Positions 34,263 to 40,380 of a stretch of 40,380 nt of DNA are shown in pieces. Every line of letters starts with the position of its first letter. Within the stretch, counting starts at the first letter, position 1. Location: contig JAYQWA010000019.1 of NCBI GenBank assembly GCA_038148755.1, positions 1 through 40,380 of the forward strand. The letters are read 5' to 3'. This stretch comes from UBA5109 sp038148755 (GTDB lineage: Bacteria; Pseudomonadota; Gammaproteobacteria; Pseudomonadales; Pseudohongiellaceae). Under the pieces are notes generated by a model, which did not search any database, was not told the DNA's origin, and saw only the letters and a list, made by a program, of their open reading frames with translations. A program made the translations under genes and the position numbers.

Positions 34263-35318
34263 TCAGGGTCGGCCTCTCCAAACAGATTGTTCCCAGTGAG
34301 AAGGATCGGTATTGCCTTCGGCACAGATAAATTCAAGGATTTCTTCACCAAGAACAAGGCCAAACTCTCTTGTGAAGGTGTAGTTGTCAGTGAGCGCTCC
34401 GGGATCTTCCACAGTTAGTTCAACCAAAAGAGTTCCCAGTTCCGGCCGAGTGTATCGCTCAGTCACTATCATCTGGTCTGTATGAATGCCAAAGCCGGGT
34501 GTGTATTCATTAAAGCCAGAAGTTTCCACAACCAATGTATCTCCTTCCCAGTGTCCTCTTGAGTGACCTTGCCAGCTGGGATTCCAGATTTCCGGCATGT
34601 CCCGGCCATCCATAAATACCTGTCGCCAGCCAGGAGTCTGGAACTCCATGATTTGTATCATTATTTCTGGTGTCTGGGTGATTTGCCATGGAAAACCAAT
34701 AGCCATGCTTGTGGGTACTGCACTCTGAGGTAAACAGTAAGCTGCTGCATTCTGAAAATTTAATGCACGATATTCAGCATCCATTTCTGCCGCCCAGGGT
34801 TGGTAGGGAGGCCTTGGATTTTGCCGGGGGCTATCAGACGATTGCCTTATTACCCACATCCCTGAAAAATCCACATCACCATTGAAAAGCCTAGGGGTTG
34901 GGCCAGAAGTCTCTCCCGAGTTTCTTAATATATCCACAGCCAGCATCCCCGGATCATCACCAATGGTGCCAAGATTGATACTCCACTGAATATTTAGATC
35001 ATGCTGCAGTGTTTCACTGTCTGCGATAAACAAACCTTCCTCGGAATAGGATTGATACATTGCCGTACGAAACAGGAAACTCAGGTTGTAAGAACCTTCA
35101 GGTAGCCCGGAAATTGTATAATCACCATCCAGTGTTGTTAACCCCGAGTACTCTTCACCAGTATCAACATTTACTAGGGTCACTGCCTGGTTCAAGCCAG
35201 TAATATTGAGGCCATTCGGATCTATCAGACTGCCTGTAATTGTGCCCTGGGCATTGGCAACTGTCTGCATAACAAGCAGAAATAGTGTGATGCTGTACTT
35301 CTCAAGTAGCTTTTTCAT
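34263..35318 (-). CDS. Exported W-motif family protein with N-terminal carboxypeptidase-regulatory-like domain
   Basis: The start is ATG 35318, preceded by a perfect GGAGGAG. The 351-residue product has a signal peptide ending TVANAQ. Residues of about 25-100 match a carboxypeptidase-regulatory-like Ig fold (TITGSLIDPNG, TTLDGDYTISGLPEGSYNLSF). The rest is the W-motif domain seen at 21403 and 23173: MDGRDMPEIWNPSWQGHSRG, HWEGDTLVVETSGFNE, VTERYTRPELGTLLVELTVEDPGALTDNY. The island copy is therefore the largest member. It precedes the tricorn gene by 161 bp. Function is unknown; the Ig-like domain may mediate anchoring or partner binding. Confidence 0.78.
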   Translation of the reverse strand: MKKLLEKYSITLFLLVMQTVANAQGTITGSLIDPNGLNITGLNQAVTLVNVDTGEEYSGLTTLDGDYTISGLPEGSYNLSFLFRTAMYQSYSEEGLFIADSETLQHDLNIQWSINLGTIGDDPGMLAVDILRNSGETSGPTPRLFNGDVDFSGMWVIRQSSDSPRQNPRPPYQPWAAEMDAEYRALNFQNAAAYCLPQSAVPTSMAIGFPWQITQTPEIMIQIMEFQTPGWRQVFMDGRDMPEIWNPSWQGHSRGHWEGDTLVVETSGFNEYTPGFGIHTDQMIVTERYTRPELGTLLVELTVEDPGALTDNYTFTREFGLVLGEEILEFICAEGNTDPSHWEQSVWRGRP

Positions 35319-35410
35319 AGCTCCTCCATACCATGATCTATCAGCCACATACCATTATTTAATTTGATATCGTAAAGACTTTTTGAACGTAATGGAGATA
35401 GAACAGCTTT

Positions 35411-36088
35411 TCAATCGACTATCAGGTTGAAATCCAAGTATACAAGTTGACTTAGATTTTGTATCGATAGCCTGATAGAGTCTGGATTAATTTCTTCCCA
35501 TTGATCTTCATCAAAGATAACGAGACCCTGATAGCTTTCTCCAGGTTCCAAAATACTATGCCCTAGCATTTTTTCATGTAACGATGATTCAAGGTAAGAA
35601 GTCCGAACCTGTTTGGGTGTGTCGCCTTCAGCAACCCGACGGATTCCAGTGGCGACACCCAATGTCATAACGCCCAGCGTTGCATTGGCTATTCCTTGAC
35701 CAATGGTTGCATTAGGTGGCGAGACCGCTTCTACGATCGCTGGTAAATTCATGGCAAAAACCTGTTCATTGGCACGAGTTGCATTAATATCCCGTCCTAA
35801 AACCAGAATACGAACAGTGCTGTCGTTAGTTATGACCAGATGGAAAACCAGGCTGTCATTCACTCTGTCACCCAGCAGTCTGACCTGTTCATCACGCTCT
35901 ACTCTGTTCCAGCCAACCGAGATTCCTCGTTGCTCGATAACTTGTGGAAGTTGGTTGGCTTCCATCGGGACCAGTTTATAGTCAAAAGCAGCGATATAAG
36001 AATCCAAACGCTGAGCCTGGATTGACCAGGAAATTGTCAATAGCACAGTGAAAAACAGCAATTTTTTGGTTATGCATTTAGTAATCAT
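35411..36088 (-). CDS. Exported hypothetical protein, fourth gene of the island operon
   Basis: This 225-residue protein has a signal peptide (KKLLFFTVLLTISWSIQAQ). I recognise no family. The mature part starts with about 90 residues of predicted beta structure and charged loops. A Gly/Ala-rich segment follows (AIVEAVSPPNATIGQGIANATLGVMTLGVATGIRRVAEG), which could be an interfacial or membrane-associated helix, and the end is again beta-like (GESYQGLVIFDEDQWEEI, RLSIQNLSQLVYLDFNLI). The start ATG overlaps the stop of the lipoprotein gene as ATGA, so the two proteins are probably made together. Confidence 0.75.
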   Translation of the reverse strand: MITKCITKKLLFFTVLLTISWSIQAQRLDSYIAAFDYKLVPMEANQLPQVIEQRGISVGWNRVERDEQVRLLGDRVNDSLVFHLVITNDSTVRILVLGRDINATRANEQVFAMNLPAIVEAVSPPNATIGQGIANATLGVMTLGVATGIRRVAEGDTPKQVRTSYLESSLHEKMLGHSILEPGESYQGLVIFDEDQWEEINPDSIRLSIQNLSQLVYLDFNLIVD

Positions 36089-36798
36089 CGTGGTACCAAG
36101 CCTGTTGCATCTATGAATTGAGCCAGACGGGTAAAGCTCCCGGCCAGCAAAGTGTCTGTTAAATCATTGAACTCAGTCGGAGAGATTACTCCCTCTGCAG
36201 CATATGTGCTTTCGAAACTTTGTACTTCTTCGCCCCAGACGACAGTGCCTGTCGCAACATGCAGAATCTGGCCAATAAATCCCAAGGCTACGGTGGCTTC
36301 AAAATCCTGCTCGCGTGCTTGACGTGTTTCAGTTGTCGCAGCGAACCAGCTAAGGTCCTCGACCAGGCTGCGACGTACAAAGTTGAAAGTTGTCAGGTCA
36401 GCGAACAGAATCAGGTCTACTTGATGCTGTTCACCAATTTGCCGCAGCTCTGTTGCGCTCATACGCTCCTTTGGCGTTTCATTGATGAATTCAACATTAT
36501 TGAAGAGACCGCTGCGATTAAGGGAAAAGTAGAGAGAACGACTCAATCCCTCCGGGACCGGCTGCCGAAAGTAGGAATCACTTTCACCAAGAAATGGCGC
36601 GAGTCGCTGGTCGCGCATTAACATGACTCCCAGAGTCATCGGATATTTTGGGGTATTCCTGATACGTTGTCCGACATCAATAACCAGGTTTGCCTGATAA
36701 TCCTCTGCTTCCATTTCCCGCGGCCCGCCAGCGCAGGCTGTCAGGATAATTAATGAGATGGCTGCGCTTGCCCTAAGGAAGTGACTGTGTATTTTCAT
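36085..36798 (-). CDS. Predicted outer-membrane lipoprotein, third gene of the island operon
   Basis: The start is ATG 36798 with GGAG upstream. The 236 residues begin with a lipoprotein signal, IILTACAGG, with the lipidated cysteine inside LTAC|A. The mature part has YPMTLGVMLMRD, VDLILFADLTTFNF and VALGFIGQILHVATGTVVWGEEV. This strand-helix layout resembles CsgG/LpoB-type or other ABC auxiliary lipoprotein folds (VATGxVxW is common there), but no exact family match can be claimed. Its stop overlaps the next start by four bases and it follows the 642-residue gene by 30 bp. A periplasmic or outer-membrane scaffolding role in a secretion or envelope complex is an inference. Confidence 0.72.
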   Translation of the reverse strand: MKIHSHFLRASAAISLIILTACAGGPREMEAEDYQANLVIDVGQRIRNTPKYPMTLGVMLMRDQRLAPFLGESDSYFRQPVPEGLSRSLYFSLNRSGLFNNVEFINETPKERMSATELRQIGEQHQVDLILFADLTTFNFVRRSLVEDLSWFAATTETRQAREQDFEATVALGFIGQILHVATGTVVWGEEVQSFESTYAAEGVISPTEFNDLTDTLLAGSFTRLAQFIDATGLVPR

Positions 36799-36828
36799 AT
36801 ATTTCTCCGCAGCTCTCGGCAAGGAAGT

Positions 36829-38757
36829 TTAATTAATGGGGCAGGTGGTATCGGGAATATCACCGCCGAACCAACTTTGGATTATCAAGAGTTCGGCGCC
36901 CCATTCTGTTTTTTCGCGGAGCCAGGCATCGAAGGATTGCTCTCCATTAACACGGTCGAGGTGATAACGAAAAGTTATACCGCAGACTTGTGGGCGGTCC
37001 TCTTCACAATGCTCGCACTGAGGCAGATAACAATTCGAGTCACCTGCCCAAATATCTTTAAACTCCCAGTATCGTCCAGGCTCATTTTCCGGCCTTGCGG
37101 TGATGCGATATACAGGAAAACCATCATATCTGCAGGACTGGCCAAAAGCAGTATTCGCAGTATTATTGGATTGTCCCCAGGGGGCTGAAGTTGATGAGAA
37201 CGCCGTTTGTACGTCGAGTGCCGGGTTGAAATTGATGGCAAATGTTTGGTTGTCCTGCTCGTTGCCTCTGGTCTGAGCTGGATTATTAGCAAGAGGATTA
37301 CCCTGCTGTTCGAAGCTATCGGCGAATGGATCCAGAGTGGGGTAAGGATCGTTAGGATCAGATATCGATAGGCCAGGTCGAGATTCATAACGATTGTTAA
37401 TATCAGCCACAACATCTTCCATTCGCTGATTTTGGGCTTGGCGTTGCTGTTCCGCGGCCTGATTGAATTCCTGTATTTGCTGCATGGCTGCAGCACTGCC
37501 GGCAGCCAATGCCTGCAGGCCCTCCTGCATTGCCTGGCGAGAAGCGATAATTTGCGCTTCTCGTATAGCGGACTCCTGTTGCTGGCGCTGGTCAATTTGT
37601 TGCCTGGATTGTTGCTCCCGAAGTGCAAGTTGCATTTCCTGCTGTTGTCTGGCTTGTGCAGCGCGATCCGGGTCAGCGACAACAAACTCAATGGTGCCTG
37701 ATGTTGCCCATGGGTCTGCATCCGTCTCCGCTTCAGTCGCGCCGGAGCGAGCTGCTATGCGATGTTGCATGGCCCGGTATTCCATTTGTTGTGCTAAGAT
37801 TTCTTTTTCATGCAGATCATAAGGCCGGGTAAGAGCTTCGGCAGCTGTCCCTATAAGTTTGCCGGTTCCTTCAAGGGTTCCAATCGTAGCGCCATAAGCC
37901 AAATCGAATACCAGACCGGTAACGTTACCCACGACAGACAGATATCCGCCAAAAAAGCCACCGGACTCCGCATCGGTAGCCACATCTTCAGCGCGTCGAC
38001 CAATCTCCCGACCAAGTCCTACAACGACACTGTTTTCCACTACCGCATAAGTGGTTGCCTTGGCCCAGGTGAGGAAGCCGCTATCACCCTCGCGTTCTTC
38101 ATCCAATGCCTTGTTTACACCTTTGCTAACCGCATCCCAGAGACCTGCGACGTCCCAGAGAGAAGGTATGGGAGCGCCATTCAAGCTGGGACGTGAAGCT
38201 GTGATGCGCATATCAACATCAGCATTCAAAGTTGTATGTAAACGCAGCCTACCATCGGCATCCACATTCGCTCCAAGAGTGATATCCGAACCCATTAGAG
38301 CGACACCCTGTTGACCATACCAATTGATTGAGTTCGCAGCTTGATTTAGTGCTTGAATATTTTGACCAGTCATTACATTACGGATTTGTCCAATTTGTGG
38401 CGGACTATTCTTGGGAGGTATCTGCTCATCCCGGGCAGGTCTGATCCCTACTTCTGTAGATGATAGGGGAATATTGATAGATCCACTTGGAGTACTTGCA
38501 GATGCTGACAGTAGCGATAGACTGGCCGGATCAATGACGTCTTCCGGATCAATACTCAGTGTACTCATGGGTAAGTCAATTAATTCAGCTTGGGGATTAT
38601 CGCGTAGCCAATCCTTTAATTGGTTGCGCGCTGAAGCGTGAGTCTCGACTGCATTCTGGACCTCACCAGCTAGTGATTGCGATTGGGCCATAACAGGAGA
38701 TACAGGGATCAATACCAGAAGCAGCCTGGAGGCTTGTAGTAAAAGTTTTGTATTCAT
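36829..38757 (-). CDS. Large exported protein with Gly-zipper-like segment, Gln-rich coiled coil and Cys-rich C-terminus
   Basis: This 642-residue protein has a signal peptide ending PVMAQ. No known family is recognised. In order it shows a Ser/Pro-rich region (residues 80-120), a beta-like stretch (150-195), a Gly/Ala-rich hydrophobic segment (about 266-310, ESGGFFGGYLSVVGN and following) and a Gln-rich coiled coil (about 360-450, QQQEMQLALREQQSRQQIDQ). Residues 450-540 look disordered. The C-terminal domain holds six cysteines: 542, 576, 581, 584, 592 and 639. It is coupled by ATGA to the upstream TPR gene. The composition suggests a long periplasmic fibre-like or pore-bridging protein with a disulfide-stabilised head. 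Confidence 0.75.
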   Translation of the reverse strand: MNTKLLLQASRLLLVLIPVSPVMAQSQSLAGEVQNAVETHASARNQLKDWLRDNPQAELIDLPMSTLSIDPEDVIDPASLSLLSASASTPSGSINIPLSSTEVGIRPARDEQIPPKNSPPQIGQIRNVMTGQNIQALNQAANSINWYGQQGVALMGSDITLGANVDADGRLRLHTTLNADVDMRITASRPSLNGAPIPSLWDVAGLWDAVSKGVNKALDEEREGDSGFLTWAKATTYAVVENSVVVGLGREIGRRAEDVATDAESGGFFGGYLSVVGNVTGLVFDLAYGATIGTLEGTGKLIGTAAEALTRPYDLHEKEILAQQMEYRAMQHRIAARSGATEAETDADPWATSGTIEFVVADPDRAAQARQQQEMQLALREQQSRQQIDQRQQQESAIREAQIIASRQAMQEGLQALAAGSAAAMQQIQEFNQAAEQQRQAQNQRMEDVVADINNRYESRPGLSISDPNDPYPTLDPFADSFEQQGNPLANNPAQTRGNEQDNQTFAINFNPALDVQTAFSSTSAPWGQSNNTANTAFGQSCRYDGFPVYRITARPENEPGRYWEFKDIWAGDSNCYLPQCEHCEEDRPQVCGITFRYHLDRVNGEQSFDAWLREKTEWGAELLIIQSWFGGDIPDTTCPIN

Positions 38758-39578
38758 TGAGTGTCCTCCATAGACCGGCGCCAGTCGACCAGAATCTGGT
38801 CTGCTCTGAGACCAAGACGGATTTCATCTAATCGTGCTATGGCCGGGTCTCCTTCACTCATATCTGCGATGCTTGCATCCAGCTGCGCGATTGCCTGATC
38901 CGTTTCGTCTAAAGCTGCCATTATTCGTGCCAGCGCACTCCAATGATCCGGACGAGCTGGCTCTTCGGATACACGATTACTGAAAAAATCTTTACCTCTA
39001 TCAAGCTGACCACTGATCAAATACGCATTTCCAAGCAGCACTACAGCTGCTACTTCTTCATCTTCGGAAATAGATGCTCTATAAGTCTGTGTGGCCAACA
39101 GGGGTTCAAGCTCGTTTACCACTTCTATATAGTGACCGTTTCGCGCTAGTAACCCGGTGAGTAAAAGAGCCAGTTTTTCATCATACTCAATCTGTTGGGC
39201 TCGGCTCAGGAGATCAATGGCAAGTGCTATATTGGTTTCACTAAAACTTGGCAGTTTTCCACCAAGAAAGCGCAGACCAGCAATATTTCCCGGGTCTGCC
39301 TTGACAGCCCGCCAGGCATACTCCAAGGACATTTGCTGCATATCAATGGCAATATTTGGATCGTTAGCTTCACGAGCTGTGGCATCCATGCGCAGGGCAT
39401 GAATCATGAGTATTTCTGAAAGCGCTTCAAGCGCTGCCTCAGTAGGTGCAACATCAAGTAGCTGCAGAGCTATTGCTTCATCAGGAAAAAGTGGTAGATC
39501 CTGCAGATCCTGTGCTTGGAGAAAGCATGAGAAAAACAAAGAAGAACATAAGAACTTGCGTAAGAAGGATATAATCAT
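38754..39578 (-). CDS. Exported TPR-like repeat protein, first gene of the island operon
   Basis: This 274-residue protein has an N-terminal signal peptide (LRKFLCSSLFFSCFLQAQ). The remainder is helical with TPR-like units: ALRMDATAREANDPNIAIDMQQMSLEYAWRAVKADPGNIAGL, then ALLLTGLLARNGHYIEVVNEL, VVLLGNAYLISGQLDRGKDFF, HWSALARIMAALDETDQAIAQLDASIADM. Such repeats mediate protein-protein contacts, often in secretion and outer-membrane assembly. Its stop overlaps the next start as ATGA. It is the first gene after the truncated integrase, with a 169-bp gap that probably holds the operon promoter. Confidence 0.78.
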   Translation of the reverse strand: MIISFLRKFLCSSLFFSCFLQAQDLQDLPLFPDEAIALQLLDVAPTEAALEALSEILMIHALRMDATAREANDPNIAIDMQQMSLEYAWRAVKADPGNIAGLRFLGGKLPSFSETNIALAIDLLSRAQQIEYDEKLALLLTGLLARNGHYIEVVNELEPLLATQTYRASISEDEEVAAVVLLGNAYLISGQLDRGKDFFSNRVSEEPARPDHWSALARIMAALDETDQAIAQLDASIADMSEGDPAIARLDEIRLGLRADQILVDWRRSMEDTQ

Positions 39579-39747
39579 GCTAAATTTTCATATTCAACCT
39601 GATTTCAGGGAAGATTATTTATCAACCACTTTCATTCAAACTGATCTATATAAAAATAAAACTCTACTTTTTCCAACCTAAGTATCTGTAAATGCACTGT
39701 AATTATCTCAAGATATTTTCTCCTTACTCTGTTTTGCTGTCAAGTCA

Positions 39748-40107
39748 CTAATTTTCAAAATAATGTTGCAGGATAGATCTGCATTTACTAATCGTATCCG
39801 ACTTTATATCTGACATTCTCATGTGGCCAATTTGATTGTTCCACCATGAAAGATGTTGTGAGCGCTTCGCTGCGTCTTTTAGCTGAGGTAAGTGCTGATC
39901 AGAATACCGTTTGATCGCATCAGATAACGTGTGGTGTGTTTCGGGAAAATACCTACCCGAGTGAATATCAGCTTCTATTCCAGCTGCCCAGCGTTTGGCG
40001 TCGGTCTTACGGGCAAACGAAGCGGTGATTTGAGGGTAGCCCTTAACTCGGACTCTGGCTCGGTAGGATGTCTTAGAACAAGATTTGCGTATTTCAATAG
40101 TAGCCAT
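39748..40107 (-). pseudogene. Truncated tyrosine-recombinase (phage-type) integrase, N-terminal part only
   Basis: The start is ATG 40107 with AAGGAG at ideal spacing. The 119-residue product has the N-terminal arm-type DNA-binding domain, MATIEIRKSCSKTSYRARVR and KGYPQITASFARKTDAKRWA, then GIEADIHSGRYFPETHHTLSDAIKRY and the start of the SAM-like core-binding domain. It ends at SILQHYFEN. The catalytic domain with the R-H-R-Y residues, normally some 200 residues, is absent, and no remnant is seen downstream. It lies about 200 bp from the tRNA, where an island integrase normally sits. The island is therefore probably immobile unless mobilised in trans. Confidence 0.85.
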
Positions 40108-40304
40108 ACGAAAACTCCTTGGTACGTTAAGCACCAATAAGGTTGGAGAGTTAATATTCGCAAGCTACTTTTTACGTGGGCTGAGCACGTCTCCAGACCA
40201 AACAGTAGCAAATCCCACTGCCTGTGTCATTCACTGAAAATTCTCTTAGTGTCCCAGATTTGTCCCACAAAACACTACGCCAGATTAGATGTGGACGCTA
40301 AGTC
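40108..40304. other. Non-coding att-proximal region with paired GTCCCA repeats
   Basis: No gene is credible here. Two direct repeats of GTCCCA at 40251-40256 and 40262-40267 are spaced one helical turn apart (11 bp), about 40-55 bp from the right repeat. Sites of this kind near integrated tRNAs are typical arm-type integrase binding sites; that role is inferred. Confidence 0.5.
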
Positions 40305-40376
40305 ATTGATTTAAATGGTGCCTGGGGCCGGAATCGAACCGGCACGGTATTTCTACCGAGGGATTTTAAGTCCCTT
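40305..40376. repeat. Right attachment-site repeat (72 bp)
   Basis: It is identical over 72 bases to 30431-30502. It comprises 11 bases of non-tRNA sequence plus the 3' part of tRNA-Leu(UAA) including the anticodon arm. Confidence 0.93.
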
Positions 40377-40380
40377 GCGT
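40316..40380 (-). tRNA. tRNA-Leu(UAA), 5' end beyond window
   Basis: The minus strand gives the anticodon arm GGGACTTAAAATCCC with UAA as the anticodon, the long variable arm CTCGGTAGAAATACCG, the T arm GCCGGTTCGAACCGG and the encoded CCA end at 40316. About 65 of the usual 87 bases are inside the window. The last bases, ACGCAAGGGAC on the minus strand, continue the D-arm side properly, unlike the left copy, so this is the functional gene. Confidence 0.92.

Larger units (their letters stand above)
30431..40376. mobile_element. 9.9-kb genomic island integrated in the 3' end of tRNA-Leu(UAA)
   Basis: Perfect 72-bp direct repeats at 30431-30502 and 40305-40376 bound this segment. Each contains the last 61 bases of tRNA-Leu(UAA) plus 11 bases downstream of its CCA end. 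The right repeat is part of the tRNA gene continuing beyond the window. The left repeat lacks the 5' tRNA sequence. A tyrosine-recombinase fragment sits just inside the tRNA end, the standard layout for tRNA-targeting islands. Cargo, all on the minus strand: a four-gene exported operon, a W-motif protein and a tricorn-type peptidase. The repeats are identical, which argues for conserved function or a fairly recent insertion, yet the integrase is truncated, so self-excision is unlikely. Confidence 0.85.

Noticed and set aside
39748..40107. Reading this as an intact integrase gene
   Set aside because: Only the N-terminal domains are present; the catalytic residues are absent and the frame ends after 119 residues.
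1..40380. CRISPR arrays, insertion sequences and rRNA genes
   Set aside because: No regularly spaced repeats, no transposase-like frames with terminal inverted repeats and no rRNA sequence were seen.

Overview
The window reads as chromosome of a free-living, probably marine or aquatic, gammaproteobacterium. The evidence is the set of typical gammaproteobacterial housekeeping genes (cysB, pdxJ, msrA, zntB, tamA-tamB, rdgC, yghU, and a tRNA-Leu(UAA) entering at the right edge) together with a moderate base composition. The exact lineage cannot be fixed from sequence reading alone. Almost everything from 5.2 kb onward lies on the minus strand.

Layout. 1-6.1 kb is core genome: cysB (cut by the window edge) divergent from a TauE/SafE permease; a leftward pdxJ-msrA-5'-nucleotidase operon; zntB; and an MscS channel. 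6.1-11.6 kb holds tamB and tamA, coupled by a one-base overlap. 11.7-13.4 kb is an orphan type IV pilin-like protein with a disordered tail of about 340 residues. 13.5-16.5 kb holds a lipoprotein metallo-beta-lactamase-fold (MBL) hydrolase, and an NAD(P)-binding oxidoreductase divergent from an HxlR regulator.

16.5-24.7 kb is a compact run of nine leftward genes, almost all exported. In order of transcription they are an LPMO-like copper protein, a W-motif family protein, an MBL hydrolase, a second W-motif protein, a second MBL hydrolase, a SnoaL-like protein, a two-domain MBL hydrolase, a PQQ-type sugar dehydrogenase and a VOC protein. The W-motif plus MBL pair is present twice in tandem. 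The run looks like an undescribed periplasmic oxidative or hydrolytic pathway.

24.9-30.3 kb contains yghU, an unknown exported protein, rdgC, an alpha/beta hydrolase, a decayed class III cyclase pseudogene and a FadL-type porin.

30.43-40.38 kb is a 9.9-kb genomic island in the 3' end of tRNA-Leu(UAA). It is bounded by perfect 72-bp direct repeats; the left one is a non-functional tRNA fragment and the right one belongs to the tRNA gene that continues past the edge. A truncated integrase sits just inside the tRNA end. Cargo is a four-gene operon of exported proteins (two of the three junctions are ATGA overlaps), a third W-motif paralog fused to a carboxypeptidase-regulatory-like domain, and a tricorn-type S41 peptidase.

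The best candidates for undescribed biology are the nine-gene periplasmic cluster, the island's four-gene envelope operon and the pilin with the low-complexity tail.
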